NCBI RefSeq assembly: GCF_005221325.1
Contig: NZ_CP039889.1
Location: 682,001 to 746,000 of the forward strand
Origin: Agrobacterium tumefaciens
Lineage (GTDB): Bacteria > Pseudomonadota > Alphaproteobacteria > Rhizobiales > Rhizobiaceae
Reading direction: 5' to 3'
DNA: 64,000 nt
Shown here: piece by piece, positions 45,726-55,470 of the stretch
Position numbering within the stretch: the stretch's first letter is position 1
Layout: each line of letters begins with the position of its first letter
The notes under the pieces: generated by a model
What the model saw: only the letters and a program-made list of their open reading frames with translations
What the model was told of the DNA's origin: nothing
Databases searched by the model: none
Translations under genes and position numbers: made by a program

Positions 45726-46498
45726 TCGCCGGTCCCCTTTTGCCAGTAGCGATAACGATAAGCCTCGGAGAAACCGAATTTTTCATAAAGCGCGATCGCC
45801 GGCGCATTGGTGGAGACCACCTGAAGCCAGGCGGTTTTGGCGCCGCTGATTCTCGCCCAGCGCAGTGCCGACGACAGAACCTGCGTGCCCAGTCCCTTTT
45901 TACGCTGCGACTTTTCGACATCAAGCGAGATGACGCCGGCAAGATCGTTATCCTGCACGCAGATCATGGTGGCGAGCGGGTTGCCCTCCACTTCCTCGTT
46001 GATGAAGAGCCCGAGCGTCGGCTTGATGGAACTGACGATTTCCGCGATTGCCGGGCGCAGCGCCGGATCGCCATCGCTGACCTTGATGCTTGCTTCGACA
46101 AAACGACCGATATCGTGGCTCGGCAGGCTGACCAGCGTTTCCGGCAGTTCCATGCTGGAGAGATCGGCCGTCATGACCTTGACCTCTTCGAAGACGGACC
46201 AGCCATCACCAGTCAGAAAATCCACGAGTTGCGGCGGCATCAGCGTCGTTTCGCGCACCACCAGCGGCCGGCCGAAATCCTCGAAACGCTTGCGTGCCTT
46301 TTCCAGCCGCACCGCGCAGTTGCCGTAATCGGAGGGATCGAGCGGCACCACGCAGTTGATGCGCTTGGAGGGATGCGAACCCGTCAGGCGGATTTGCCAG
46401 CTGCCGTCATAAATCACCGACGAGGCAGGCCATGCCCGGAAGCTGACGGCTTCCAGACGGCGAACCAGCGGCAGATTGACGGCTTTGTTATCCTGCAT
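45722..46498 (-). CDS. GNAT family N-acetyltransferase
   Basis: This 258-residue protein has a C-terminal GNAT domain. The acetyl-CoA-binding segment is SLDVEKSQRKKGLGTQVLSS (about residues 185-204) and the terminal NAPAIALYEKFGFSEAYRYRYW is characteristic. The N-terminal half (residues 1-125) is a diverged GNAT-like or substrate-binding domain. The start is the ATG ending at 46498 (MQDNKAVNLPLV); an upstream TTG is in frame but less likely. It lies 18 nt after argJ, itself an acetyltransferase of arginine biosynthesis, and 4 nt overlaps mutT. The substrate is unknown. Such a gene next to argJ is recurrent in rhizobia, as far as I recall. Confidence 0.83.
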   Translation of the reverse strand: MQDNKAVNLPLVRRLEAVSFRAWPASSVIYDGSWQIRLTGSHPSKRINCVVPLDPSDYGNCAVRLEKARKRFEDFGRPLVVRETTLMPPQLVDFLTGDGWSVFEEVKVMTADLSSMELPETLVSLPSHDIGRFVEASIKVSDGDPALRPAIAEIVSSIKPTLGLFINEEVEGNPLATMICVQDNDLAGVISLDVEKSQRKKGLGTQVLSSALRWARISGAKTAWLQVVSTNAPAIALYEKFGFSEAYRYRYWQKGTGE

Positions 46499-46516
46499 TC
46501 TCTTCGGCTCCAACGG

Positions 46517-47758
46517 TCAGCTCCGGTAGTCGCCGTTGATCGCAACATATTCCTTGGTCAGGTCGCAGGTCCAGACCGTGGCCGTACCCTGACCGAGGCC
46601 GATATCGACCTTCACCGGAATGTCTTCCAGCCGCATCACGGCGGTGGTCTCCGCTTCCGAATAATCCGGATCGCGTTCGCCATTGACGGCCACGCGCACG
46701 CCACCGAACCAGATGGCGAGGCGGTCGCGGTCGGCCATTTCACCGGATTTGCCGACGGCCATGACGACACGACCCCAATTGGCGTCTTCGCCGGCAACGG
46801 CGGTCTTCACCAGCGGCGAATTGGCGATGGAAAGGGCAATCTTCTTGGCGGCGGCATCGTTTTCCGCACCTGTGACGGTGACTTCCACCATCTTGCGCGC
46901 GCCTTCGCCATCGCGAACAACCTGCAACGCCAGATCCTTCAGGAGATCGTTGAGCGCGGCGCGGAAGGAGGACAGGCGCTCGTCATCGGCGCTCGTCACC
47001 TTCACCTGACCGTCTTCTGCCGCCGCACCCGTGGCAAACAGCATCAGCGTATCGGAAGTGGAGGTGTCGCTATCAACCGTCACGGAATTGAAGGTCGGGC
47101 CAACGCCGGCCGAAAGCAGGGATTGCAGCGCGGCGGGTTCGATATCGGCATCCGTCACCACGAAGGAGAGCATCGTCGCCATATCGGGCGCGATCATGCC
47201 GGCACCCTTGGAAATGCCGTTGATCGTGACGATCACGCCGCCGATCTCGGCGGTGCGTGTGGCGACCTTGGGATAGGTGTCGGTCGTCATGATCGCCTTG
47301 GCGGCTTCCTGCCAGAAATCGGCTTCCGCCCTGACGTTCATATCGCCGAGAACGCCGGCAAATTTCGAGGCGTCCAGCGGCTCGCCAATCACGCCTGTTG
47401 ATGCCAGGAAGACTTCGCCTTCGGAGCAGCCAACGGCAGCGGCGGCGGATTTCGCCGTCAGTTCGGTCGCGGCCTTACCCTTGAGGCCGGTAAAGGCATT
47501 AGCATTGCCGGAATTGACCACCACGGCACGCGCCGCGCCGCCGCCGAGATTGGCGCGGCAGAAATCAACGGGGGCCGAGGGGCATTTCGATTTGGTGAAG
47601 ACGCCAGCGACACTTGCCGGCTTGTCGAACACCATCAGGAGAACATCGGTGCGGTTCTTGTACTTGATGCCGGCGGCGGCCGTCGCCATGCGAACACCGC
47701 GCAGCGCGGGCATATCGGGATAGGATTTCGGAGCGAGCGGAGAAACGGCAACGGACAT
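46517..47758 (-). CDS. argJ: Bifunctional glutamate N-acetyltransferase/amino-acid acetyltransferase
   Basis: ArgJ transfers the acetyl group from N-acetylornithine to glutamate, recycling it in arginine synthesis; bifunctional forms also use acetyl-CoA. The 413-residue precursor self-cleaves before a threonine in the [16 protein letters not shown] motif; here the nucleophile is Thr195. Other family segments are [13 protein letters not shown] (about residue 78) and [15 protein letters not shown]. The mature alpha and beta chains would be about 194 and 219 residues. The start ATG ending at 47758 gives [14 protein letters not shown], the usual N-terminus. It heads the operon with the GNAT and mutT genes and lies behind the ppiC terminator. 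Confidence 0.95.
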   Translation of the reverse strand: MSVAVSPLAPKSYPDMPALRGVRMATAAAGIKYKNRTDVLLMVFDKPASVAGVFTKSKCPSAPVDFCRANLGGGAARAVVVNSGNANAFTGLKGKAATELTAKSAAAAVGCSEGEVFLASTGVIGEPLDASKFAGVLGDMNVRAEADFWQEAAKAIMTTDTYPKVATRTAEIGGVIVTINGISKGAGMIAPDMATMLSFVVTDADIEPAALQSLLSAGVGPTFNSVTVDSDTSTSDTLMLFATGAAAEDGQVKVTSADDERLSSFRAALNDLLKDLALQVVRDGEGARKMVEVTVTGAENDAAAKKIALSIANSPLVKTAVAGEDANWGRVVMAVGKSGEMADRDRLAIWFGGVRVAVNGERDPDYSEAETTAVMRLEDIPVKVDIGLGQGTATVWTCDLTKEYVAINGDYRS

Positions 47759-47809
47759 GGGAAGCGCCTGAAATTCTGGAAAGGAGGGTCTGGGAAAGAC
47801 TGAGATGAA

Positions 47810-47834
47810 ACGGGGCGGCCCATAGCCGCCCCGT
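47810..47834 (-). terminator. Terminator of the parvulin-type isomerase gene
   Basis: ACGGGGCGGC (47810-47819) pairs perfectly with GCCGCCCCGT (47825-47834) around the 5-nt loop CCATA, 13 nt after the stop. On the minus strand TTTCATCT follows, a short T-rich tail. It separates the foldase gene from argJ. Confidence 0.75.
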
Positions 47835-47847
47835 GACCTTGATTTTT

Positions 47848-48711
47848 TTACTGCTGCGGCTGAGCCTGCTGTTCCTTCGTGGCTTCGTCGTAGCCCTTCT
47901 TCAGCGTCTCATCCATGATTTCGATCTTCTGCTCAGCCTTTGCCTTCTCGATGAGGGCAACGTATTTGTCACGCATGACAAGCTGACGAACCTGCGGCTC
48001 AACCTGCTCGAAAGCCGGCGGCGGCGCGATGCGCTTGTCTTCCAGCTTGATGACGTGGAAGCCGAACTGGGTCTTGATAGGCGTCTTGGTGTAGGCGCCC
48101 TTTTCGAGACCGAAAGCGGCTTCTTCGAATTCCGGCACCATGCGGCCCTTGCCGAACCAGCCGAGATCGCCGCCGTCATCCTTGTTGGAATCGGTCGACT
48201 TTTCCTTGGCGAGTGCGGCGAAATCCTTGCCCGAATCAAGCTGCTTGACGATGTCCTTGGCTTCATCCTCGCTGGCGACGAGGATGTGGGCGGCCTTGAT
48301 TTCCTCTTCCTGCGGCAGGGCTGCGACTTCCTTGTCGTAGCGCGCCTTCACTTCGTCAGCGGTGACGGCATCGACCACATGCTTGCGGAAGTAAGCGTTG
48401 TGCAGCTCACGGTCCTTGATGAATTCCATGCGCTTCTTGAAATCTTCAGTCTTTTCCAGACCTTCGGCGTCGGCATTCTTCACGAGGAGCTTGACGTCGA
48501 TCGCGCCGGACAAGGCTGCGACCTTCTTCTGTTCATCGGGAAGCTGCGCGAGCTGCGGATCGAGGTTACCCATGGCGAGGTCGAGTTCGGACTGGTGGAT
48601 TTCCAGATCGCCGACCTTGGCGACAACCTTGTCTTCCTGTGCAAAAGCCGGAAGCTGGAGGCCGAGCGTGGCCACAATCACCGCAGCCGCAATTTTATTA
48701 TAGCGCAACAT
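47848..48711 (-). CDS. Periplasmic parvulin-type peptidyl-prolyl isomerase
   Basis: This is a secreted folding catalyst of 287 residues. The start is the ATG ending at 48711, which gives the signal peptide [20 protein letters not shown] ending near AFAQ. An N-terminal helical SurA-like chaperone part (residues 25-130) precedes a single parvulin domain (about 135-235) with the motifs [36 protein letters not shown] and [12 protein letters not shown]. The C-terminus is a Gln/Lys-rich tail (KEQQAQPQQ). The gene is divergent from secA, so the translocation ATPase and a periplasmic foldase share one 243-nt intergenic region. The exact class (PpiC, PrsA-like or a plp) cannot be fixed from the sequence alone. 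Confidence 0.9.
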   Translation of the reverse strand: MLRYNKIAAAVIVATLGLQLPAFAQEDKVVAKVGDLEIHQSELDLAMGNLDPQLAQLPDEQKKVAALSGAIDVKLLVKNADAEGLEKTEDFKKRMEFIKDRELHNAYFRKHVVDAVTADEVKARYDKEVAALPQEEEIKAAHILVASEDEAKDIVKQLDSGKDFAALAKEKSTDSNKDDGGDLGWFGKGRMVPEFEEAAFGLEKGAYTKTPIKTQFGFHVIKLEDKRIAPPPAFEQVEPQVRQLVMRDKYVALIEKAKAEQKIEIMDETLKKGYDEATKEQQAQPQQ

Positions 48712-48954
48712 TTTGAACCTTTCGGGGACAATGCCGGCTCCAGACATGGTTTCCGGCTCTGAAAAAACTTCCAAACACCGGATTGTGGCCATTCTGTAAC
48801 GGGCAGAACCGTTGACATCATTTGCCCCCCCTCTTATCTGTCACGCAACCTCGCGTCCAGATACGTTGAAGGGCGAAGTCCGTCATTTGTTGCTGAAATC
48901 AACGTGACGGAGAAAAGCGCCCGCGAAAACGGAATTTCAGAAAGGGCCAGTAAG

Positions 48955-51663
48955 ATGGTCAGTCTCGGCGGAATAGCCCGCAAGTTGTTCGGTTCGGCAA
49001 ATGAACGCCGCGTCCGCTCCTATAAAAGCAAGATCGCAGCCATCAATGCGCTGGAAGAGGCCACCAAGGCTTTGTCCGATGAGGCGTTGGCGGCAAAGAC
49101 GGCGGAATTCCGCCAGCAGCTTGCGGATGGCAAGACGCTGGACGATCTGCTGATCCCGGCTTTCGCCGTCGCCCGCGAGGCGTCACGCCGCGTTCTGCAC
49201 ATGCGGCCCTTCGACGTGCAGCTGACCGGCGCCATGATTCTTCATGGCGGCGCCATCGCCGAAATGAAGACGGGTGAAGGCAAGACACTGGTGGCGACCC
49301 TTGCGGTCTACCTCAACGCGCTGGCCGGCAAGGGCGTGCATGTCGTCACCGTCAACGACTATCTCGCCAAGCGCGACGCGGCCACGATGAGCAGGCTCTA
49401 CGGCTTCCTCGGGCTGACGACAGGCGTTATCGTCCACGGCCTGGACGACGACCAGCGCCGCGAGGCCTATGCCTGCGACATCACCTACGCGACGAATAAC
49501 GAACTCGGTTTCGATTATCTGCGCGACAACATGAAATACGACCGCGCCCAGATGGTGCAGCGCAGCCACAATTACGCGATCGTCGACGAAGTCGACTCGA
49601 TCCTCGTCGATGAAGCGCGCACGCCACTCATTATTTCCGGCCCGCTGGACGACCGTTCCGACCTCTACAACACCATCGACGCCTTCATTCCGCTTCTATC
49701 GCCGGAAGACTACGAAATCGATGAAAAGCAGCGCTCTGCCAACTTCTCCGAAGACGGCACCGAAAAGCTCGAAAACCTGCTACGGCAGGCGGGTCTGCTG
49801 AAGGGCGAATCGCTCTACGACATCGAAAATGTCGCCATCGTTCACCACATCAACAATGCCCTGAAGGCCCACAAACTCTTCACCCGCGACAAGGACTACA
49901 TCGTCCGCAACGATGAAATCGTCATCATCGACGAATTCACCGGCCGCATGATGCCGGGCCGTCGTTATTCGGAAGGCCAGCACCAGGCTCTCGAAGCCAA
50001 GGAAAAGGTGCAGATCCAGCCCGAAAACCAGACGCTGTCCTCCGTCACCTTCCAGAACTATTTCCGCATGTATGAAAAGCTGGCCGGCATGACCGGTACG
50101 GCATCGACGGAAGCGGAAGAATTCGGCAACATCTACGGCCTCGACGTCATCGAAGTGCCGACCAACCTGCCGATCCAGCGTATCGACGAGGACGACGAGG
50201 TCTACCGTACCGGCGAAGAGAAGTTCCTCGCCATCATCACCGAGATCAAGGCGGCGCATGAGCGTGGCCAGCCGGTTCTGGTCGGCACGACATCCATCGA
50301 AAAATCCGAGCTTCTGGCCCATATGCTGCGCCAGTCCGGCTTTACCGATTTCCAGGTTCTGAACGCCCGTTACCACGAGCAGGAAGCCTATATCGTTTCG
50401 CAGGCCGGTGTTCCCGGCGCTGTCACCATCGCCACCAACATGGCCGGCCGCGGCACCGACATCCAGCTCGGCGGCAACGTCGATATGCGCCTCGAGCGCG
50501 AACTGGAAGGCATGGAGCCGGGTCCCGAGCTTGATGCGAAAGAAGAGGCTATCCGCGCCGAGATCAAGGTCTTGAAGGAAAAGGCGCTCGCCGCCGGCGG
50601 TCTCTACGTCATCGCCACCGAACGCCATGAAAGCCGCCGTATCGACAACCAGCTGCGCGGCCGTTCCGGCCGTCAGGGCGACCCGGGCCGCTCGAAATTC
50701 TACCTGTCGCTTCAGGATGACCTGATGCGCATCTTCGGCTCCGAGCGCATGGACTCGATGCTGCAGAAGCTCGGCCTTAAGGACGGCGAAGCCATCGTCC
50801 ATCCGTGGATCAACAAGGCGCTGGAACGCGCCCAGAAGAAGGTCGAAGCCCGCAACTTCGAGACCCGCAAGAACCTTCTGAAATATGACGACGTATTGAA
50901 CGACCAGCGCAAGGTCATCTTCGATCAGCGTCTTGAGCTGATGGAAGCCGACAATATCGGTGAAACCGCCGCCGACATGCGCCACGAGGTCATCGAAGCG
51001 CTCGTCACCAAGCATATTCCTGAAAATGCCTATGCCGAACAGTGGGATATCGCCGGCCTGAAGGCGGGCATCGAGCAGTTCCTGAACCTCGACCTGCCGG
51101 TGGAGGAATGGGCGAAGGAAGAAGGCATTGCCGAGGACGACATTCTTCAGCGTGTCACCGAAGCGGCCGACAAATACGCCGCCGAACGCGCCGAACGTTT
51201 CGGCCCCGAAATCATGACCTATGTTGAACGCTCGGTCATTCTCCAGACGATCGACCATCTGTGGCGCGAACACATCGTCAATCTCGACCATCTGCGCTCT
51301 GTCGTCGGTTTCCGTGGTTACGCTCAGCGCGATCCGCTGCAGGAATACAAGGCGGAAGCCTTCGAACTGTTCCAGTCGCTGCTCACCAATCTGCGCGAGG
51401 CCGTTACGGCCCAGCTGATGCGCGTGGAACTGGTGCAGCAGGAACCGCAGCAGCCTGAACTGCCTGAGATGACCGCCCATCATCTCGACCCCGTCACCGG
51501 TGAGGACGAGATGTCACAGGGCATTCCGGCCGCTTTAGTGCCAGCCGAGGAACGCGATCCGAACAATCCCGCCACCTGGGGCCGTATCGGGCGCAATGAA
51601 ATGTGCCCCTGTGGTTCCGGCAAGAAATACAAGCACTGCCACGGCGTTTACGAACAGGCGTAA
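48955..51663 (+). CDS. secA: Protein translocase ATPase SecA
   Basis: SecA drives export of unfolded proteins through SecYEG. The start is the ATG at 48955 ([16 protein letters not shown]), giving 902 residues; an in-frame start at 48904 would add 17 residues without homology. Motifs in order are Walker [10 protein letters not shown] (Lys110), the DEAD-like [20 protein letters not shown], the helicase segment [23 protein letters not shown] and the [16 protein letters not shown] block. The C-terminal zinc-binding SecB contact is [12 protein letters not shown] (residues 884-895). A strong terminator follows directly. This is a reliable housekeeping marker for the region being chromosomal (or chromid). 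Confidence 0.97.
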   Translation: MVSLGGIARKLFGSANERRVRSYKSKIAAINALEEATKALSDEALAAKTAEFRQQLADGKTLDDLLIPAFAVAREASRRVLHMRPFDVQLTGAMILHGGAIAEMKTGEGKTLVATLAVYLNALAGKGVHVVTVNDYLAKRDAATMSRLYGFLGLTTGVIVHGLDDDQRREAYACDITYATNNELGFDYLRDNMKYDRAQMVQRSHNYAIVDEVDSILVDEARTPLIISGPLDDRSDLYNTIDAFIPLLSPEDYEIDEKQRSANFSEDGTEKLENLLRQAGLLKGESLYDIENVAIVHHINNALKAHKLFTRDKDYIVRNDEIVIIDEFTGRMMPGRRYSEGQHQALEAKEKVQIQPENQTLSSVTFQNYFRMYEKLAGMTGTASTEAEEFGNIYGLDVIEVPTNLPIQRIDEDDEVYRTGEEKFLAIITEIKAAHERGQPVLVGTTSIEKSELLAHMLRQSGFTDFQVLNARYHEQEAYIVSQAGVPGAVTIATNMAGRGTDIQLGGNVDMRLERELEGMEPGPELDAKEEAIRAEIKVLKEKALAAGGLYVIATERHESRRIDNQLRGRSGRQGDPGRSKFYLSLQDDLMRIFGSERMDSMLQKLGLKDGEAIVHPWINKALERAQKKVEARNFETRKNLLKYDDVLNDQRKVIFDQRLELMEADNIGETAADMRHEVIEALVTKHIPENAYAEQWDIAGLKAGIEQFLNLDLPVEEWAKEEGIAEDDILQRVTEAADKYAAERAERFGPEIMTYVERSVILQTIDHLWREHIVNLDHLRSVVGFRGYAQRDPLQEYKAEAFELFQSLLTNLREAVTAQLMRVELVQQEPQQPELPEMTAHHLDPVTGEDEMSQGIPAALVPAEERDPNNPATWGRIGRNEMCPCGSGKKYKHCHGVYEQA

Positions 51664-51691
51664 AAGGCCAAGACTTTATGCCAGAAATCGG

Positions 51692-51726
51692 TCGCCCGTA
51701 ACGCAGGTTACGGGCGATTTTGTTTT
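51692..51726 (+). terminator. Intrinsic terminator of secA
   Basis: TCGCCCGTAAC (51692-51702) pairs perfectly with GTTACGGGCGA (51707-51717) around the loop GCAG, followed by TTTTGTTTT (51718-51726). It starts 29 nt after the secA stop. Confidence 0.92.
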
Positions 51727-51812
51727 CGCCGGATAGTTGCTGCCGGTCGGGGTGTTGACTGGTATCGGCACTTTCCATATGGGAGCCGGATCATCTTGCG
51801 GAAACTGCTTTC

Positions 51813-52706
51813 ATGGCCCCTCGCGATCTTGCCGCCTATATTTTTCTCGCGATTACGTGGGGCGTATCTTTCCTGCTGCTTCTCCATGTCGTTGCGGCCT
51901 TCGGCTGGATCGGCGCAGTCACGCTTCGCTCGATCATAACCGCTGTCGCCCTTTTTCTCATTGCGCGGGCGGCACGCCGGAAGCTGGCCTTTTCCGCCAG
52001 CTGGCGCGCTTTCGCAATCGTCGGCGCAACGACGGTTGCCGGGCAACTGATTGGTCTGTCCTACGCGACGCCTCAGATCGGCACTGCGATGGCAGCAATA
52101 TTGGTGGCGACGATTCCGCTTTTTTCGATGCTCATCTCGCAGATTTGGGGTCTGGAACGTCTGACGCGGCAGGGCATTGCCGGTCTCGTCATCGGCTTTG
52201 CCGGCATCGTTCTGCTCGTCGGTTTTCCCGCTGTTCCCGTCACTTCAGGCTTTATCATCGGCTGTGCTGCCGCTGTCGCCGCCTGCATCTGCGCCGCCTA
52301 TGGCAGCAATTTTGCGAGCCTGCACCTCAAAGGGGTTGGATCCTGGGAAATCACCATCGGTTCCTTCCTGACAGGCGGCCTGATGACCCTGCCGCTTCTT
52401 TTCGCGGTGCCCTTGCCCGGAACGCCTGATCTCGTCGATTACGGTTATCTTCTGATACAGGCAGTCGTCATGAGCGGCCTGACCTACATCACCTATTTCA
52501 AGCTGGTCTCCTCGATCGGCGCGACCAAGGCGATCAGCGTCGAATTCGCCGTGACCGTGGTGGCCGTCCTCGTCGGCGCCCTGGTGCTCGATGAGCCGCT
52601 TTCGCTTCCCCAGCTCTTCGGCGCTGGCATCATCATTTTCGGCTGCGCGCTGGTGCTCGACCTTCTGCCCAAGAAAAAAGCTCCACCCACACCCTCCGGT
52701 GCGTGA
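51813..52706 (+). CDS. EamA/DMT family permease
   Basis: This is an inner-membrane transporter of the drug/metabolite superfamily with 297 residues. Ten hydrophobic helices in two EamA repeats are visible, the first from LAAYIFLAITWGVSFLLLLH. The second begins around GVGSWEITIGSFLTGGL, and the last repeat contains the family motif SVEFAVTVVAVLVGALVLDE. A Lys-rich tail (LLPKKKAPP) is cytoplasmic. The start ATG at 51813 has GGAAAC upstream. The substrate is unknown; members export amino acids or metabolites. It follows the secA terminator and precedes the acyltransferase gene on the same strand with an 81-nt gap, so co-transcription is uncertain. Confidence 0.87.
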   Translation: MAPRDLAAYIFLAITWGVSFLLLLHVVAAFGWIGAVTLRSIITAVALFLIARAARRKLAFSASWRAFAIVGATTVAGQLIGLSYATPQIGTAMAAILVATIPLFSMLISQIWGLERLTRQGIAGLVIGFAGIVLLVGFPAVPVTSGFIIGCAAAVAACICAAYGSNFASLHLKGVGSWEITIGSFLTGGLMTLPLLFAVPLPGTPDLVDYGYLLIQAVVMSGLTYITYFKLVSSIGATKAISVEFAVTVVAVLVGALVLDEPLSLPQLFGAGIIIFGCALVLDLLPKKKAPPTPSGA

Positions 52707-52787
52707 AGAGTTTATTAGCATTTTCCACCAATAGTCGTGTTGGTCGTCACGGAGCACGCGGGATCGCGTTTTCGGCGCGGGGGAAAA

Positions 52788-53990
52788 ATGCAACCGGGCA
52801 AGTCAGACTATGAGCATTACTGGGACCCTCTCAGGGCGCTCCTGATGCTGCTCGGCATCCCCTATCACGCCTCCCTGCTCTACAGCCACGTTCTACCCTG
52901 GGACATCAAGGATTTCGAGACCAGCCCGCTTCTGAGTGCACTCGGTGCAGCACTCGTCACCTTCCGCATGCCGGCATTTTTTCTGGTGGCGGGATATTTC
53001 TCCACCATGGTCATCGGCAAGAAGGGCAAGATGCGCTGGCTGAGGCAGCGTTTCCTGCGCCTCGGCCTGCCCTTCACCGTGGCCCTGCTTCTCCTCGGAC
53101 CATTGCAGTTGTTCCTGCTGCAGCTTGCCGGTGTCGCCAAAGGCGATATTCCTGTCGACCATCTGCTGGAGAGCCTGCCCGGCTTGCTGCGCCCGAGCGA
53201 ACAGTGGATCATGCATCTGTGGTTCCTGCCGGCCCTCATTGCCTATTCGGTCCTGCTGGCAGCTCTCCTGTTTCTGGCGGAACACCCGCCATTTACCCGT
53301 GTCCGAAACTGGTTCGACAGGCTGCAGCAGCGGCACACCACCCTGTTTTTCGCATCACTCTGCGCCCTCCCGGTTCTGTGGGAGTTGATGATCTATGGTT
53401 CCGGCCTGCTGGCGGCAAGCAGCGGAAGCAGGCTTTTCCTTCTTTATGAGCGTGCCTCCGATCCCTATGCCCGCTACCTGCCCTTTTTCCTGATCGGCGC
53501 GCTGCTGCACCGTAATCGCGCTCTTTTTCACCAATTCCGCCAGACAGGTCTTCTCACCGGTATCGTCGCTTTGGGCAGTGTTGGCGCGGCGGTGACATTG
53601 CGCCTGCAACATCCCTTTTCGACTTCGGCCCTGCTGGTGCTGGTTTCTGCCATTGCGGCGGTGGCGGCGAGCCGCCTGTTGATCGACCTTGCCTGCCGCT
53701 ATTTCGACAGGCCGAGCGCACTTGCGAGACGCATGACGGATGCGTCCTTCACCATATATCTGTTTCATCATCCGCTGATTTACACCTTTGGCATCCTCTT
53801 CATCCTGATAGCACTGCCGCCGATCCTGGAATTCGCGATCATCGTCACAGCCACCACGGTAACGGCCTATATGCTGCATCAGGCGATACGCCGGAGCCCG
53901 CTCGCGCTTTTCCTGCTCAACGGCATCCGCAGGCCACGCGGGGTGGACGATATCGGCACACAGGCCGGGGCCTCCCAAACCCTTCGTTAA
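52788..53990 (+). CDS. OpgC/MdoC-like membrane acyltransferase
   Basis: This is a polytopic membrane acyltransferase of the Acyl_transf_3 family, 400 residues with about ten helices. The start (DPLRALLMLLGIPYHASLLYS, about residues 14-34) closely resembles the N-terminus of OpgC/MdoC, which adds succinyl groups to osmoregulated periplasmic glucans; the His in this segment is probably catalytic. The motif FRMPAFFLVAGYF follows near residue 60, and YLFHHPLIYTFGILF lies near the C-terminus. I take the ATG at 52788, preceded by GGGGGA, over an upstream TTG. In agrobacteria the acceptor could be cyclic beta-1,2-glucan. That, and the donor, are inferences from the family. Confidence 0.75.
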   Translation: MQPGKSDYEHYWDPLRALLMLLGIPYHASLLYSHVLPWDIKDFETSPLLSALGAALVTFRMPAFFLVAGYFSTMVIGKKGKMRWLRQRFLRLGLPFTVALLLLGPLQLFLLQLAGVAKGDIPVDHLLESLPGLLRPSEQWIMHLWFLPALIAYSVLLAALLFLAEHPPFTRVRNWFDRLQQRHTTLFFASLCALPVLWELMIYGSGLLAASSGSRLFLLYERASDPYARYLPFFLIGALLHRNRALFHQFRQTGLLTGIVALGSVGAAVTLRLQHPFSTSALLVLVSAIAAVAASRLLIDLACRYFDRPSALARRMTDASFTIYLFHHPLIYTFGILFILIALPPILEFAIIVTATTVTAYMLHQAIRRSPLALFLLNGIRRPRGVDDIGTQAGASQTLR

Positions 53991-54037
53991 GGATAAGCAT
54001 CTACAGTCGAACTGCCTATTCAACTGGAAATGATGGC

Positions 54038-55462
54038 GTGTGGATCATGGCTATCCTCAACACGGCGGAAAAAGCCTTACCCGCAGGCCTGCGCGCAAAG
54101 CTTGCGCCGCTGGGAGCGAAAGTCGCCGTCCTTCTTTCCGGAAGAGATGAGGTTTCGCGCGCGCAACGCATGGCGCTCGTCGCCTTTGCGGTGCGCATCG
54201 TCAGCGCCGGCATCGCCTTCATTTCCCAGATCATCCTTGCCCGCCTGATGGGTGAATTCGAATATGGCCTCTTTGCCTTTGTCTGGGTTCTGGTGATCCT
54301 GTTCGGCAACCTTTCCTGTCTCGGTTTTCATACGACCGTGATCCGATTTTTACCCGGCTACCGTCTGGAGGAGGCCCATGACAAAATCATGGGGCTGACG
54401 TCGACAGCCCGCATCTTCGCGATGCTTGCCGCCAGCGCGCTTGCAATTTTCGGTTTCGTTTTCCTGTATTTCTTCGGCGAGCGCATCGCTTCCTATTATC
54501 TCATCCCGGTTGCGCTCGCACTTTTCACCCTGCCGATGGTGGCGTTGGGCGATGTACTGAACGGCACCGCGCGTGCCAATGGCTGGGCCGTCTCCGCGCT
54601 CAGCCCCACCTATATCGTCCGTCCAGTACTGATCCTGCTGTTCATGCTGACCGCCATCGGTTTCGGCGCGGCAAAGACCGCAACGACCGCCATGCTGATG
54701 GCCCTCCTTGCCACCTATGTCACCACGCTTTTCCACTTCGCCTTCATGAACCGCCGGCTCAACCAGCATTTTCGCAGTGCTGCCCGCAGGGTTCATTTCC
54801 GTCACTGGATAAGGTTCGCCTTCCCGATGTTCCTGATCGATGGCATCGGTTTCCTGATGACCAATTCCGATGTGGTGATTGTCGGCCTCTACCTGGCACC
54901 CGATCAGGTCGGCATCTATTTTGCCGCGGCAAAAACCATCGTGCTGATGCAATTCGTTTTTTTCTCCGTGCAGGCGGCCGCTGCACCACGCCTCGCCGCC
55001 CTGATGTCGGCCAATGATCGCCAGGGGCTTGCGGCTTTCGCCGGCCAGGCCGCACGCTGGGCTTTCTGGCCATCGCTCGCCGTTGGTAGCGTGGTGCTTC
55101 TGGCCGGCCCGTTTCTGCTCTCGCTGTTCGGCCCGGGCTTCGTCCAGGGTTACCAGCTGATGTTCTTCCTTTTTGCCGGTTTCCTCGCCAAAGCGATGAT
55201 CGGCCCGGGAGAAACCCTGCTGAATATGGCCGGCAAACAAAAACTTTGCGTTGTGCTTTATATAATCATCTTCGGTTGCAACATTGCACTCAACATGGCG
55301 CTCATTCCGGTCTATGGTCTGGCAGGGGCCGCGGCGGCGGTGGCAATAGCCATGTGCATAGAAGCTGTGCTATTGCATATTGCCATTCGCCGCACACTCG
55401 GGATCGTCCTTTTTGCCTTCAACGATCCCCGGGCGGGTCAAGACACTGGGAAGGCGGTGTAA
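54038..55462 (+). CDS. Wzx-like polysaccharide flippase (MOP superfamily)
   Basis: This is an integral membrane protein with 12-14 helices that resembles O-antigen and exopolysaccharide flippases (RfbX/Wzx/MVF group). The N-terminal region (MALVAFAVRIVSAGIAFISQ) and the mid-part VTTLFHFAFMNRRLNQHF are typical, as is the C-terminal half with VYGLAGAAAAVAIAMCIEAV. The start is uncertain: a GTG at 54038 with GGAAA 9 nt upstream gives 474 residues, while an ATG at 54047 gives 471. A cytoplasmic amphipathic N-terminus precedes helix 1. It is followed 8 nt later by a BioF2/CelD-type acyltransferase, so the two are probably co-expressed and act on one glycan. No glycosyltransferases are in this window. 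Confidence 0.82.
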   Translation: MWIMAILNTAEKALPAGLRAKLAPLGAKVAVLLSGRDEVSRAQRMALVAFAVRIVSAGIAFISQIILARLMGEFEYGLFAFVWVLVILFGNLSCLGFHTTVIRFLPGYRLEEAHDKIMGLTSTARIFAMLAASALAIFGFVFLYFFGERIASYYLIPVALALFTLPMVALGDVLNGTARANGWAVSALSPTYIVRPVLILLFMLTAIGFGAAKTATTAMLMALLATYVTTLFHFAFMNRRLNQHFRSAARRVHFRHWIRFAFPMFLIDGIGFLMTNSDVVIVGLYLAPDQVGIYFAAAKTIVLMQFVFFSVQAAAAPRLAALMSANDRQGLAAFAGQAARWAFWPSLAVGSVVLLAGPFLLSLFGPGFVQGYQLMFFLFAGFLAKAMIGPGETLLNMAGKQKLCVVLYIIIFGCNIALNMALIPVYGLAGAAAAVAIAMCIEAVLLHIAIRRTLGIVLFAFNDPRAGQDTGKAV

Positions 55463-55470
55463 CGATAAGC

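Noticed and set aside
45740..47401. Long open plus-strand frame opposite the GNAT and argJ genes
   Set aside because: It is a His/Arg-rich antisense translation with no motif; argJ is intact on the other strand.
49780..51483. Long open minus-strand frame inside secA
   Set aside because: secA is certain on the plus strand and the antisense protein shows no recognisable domain.
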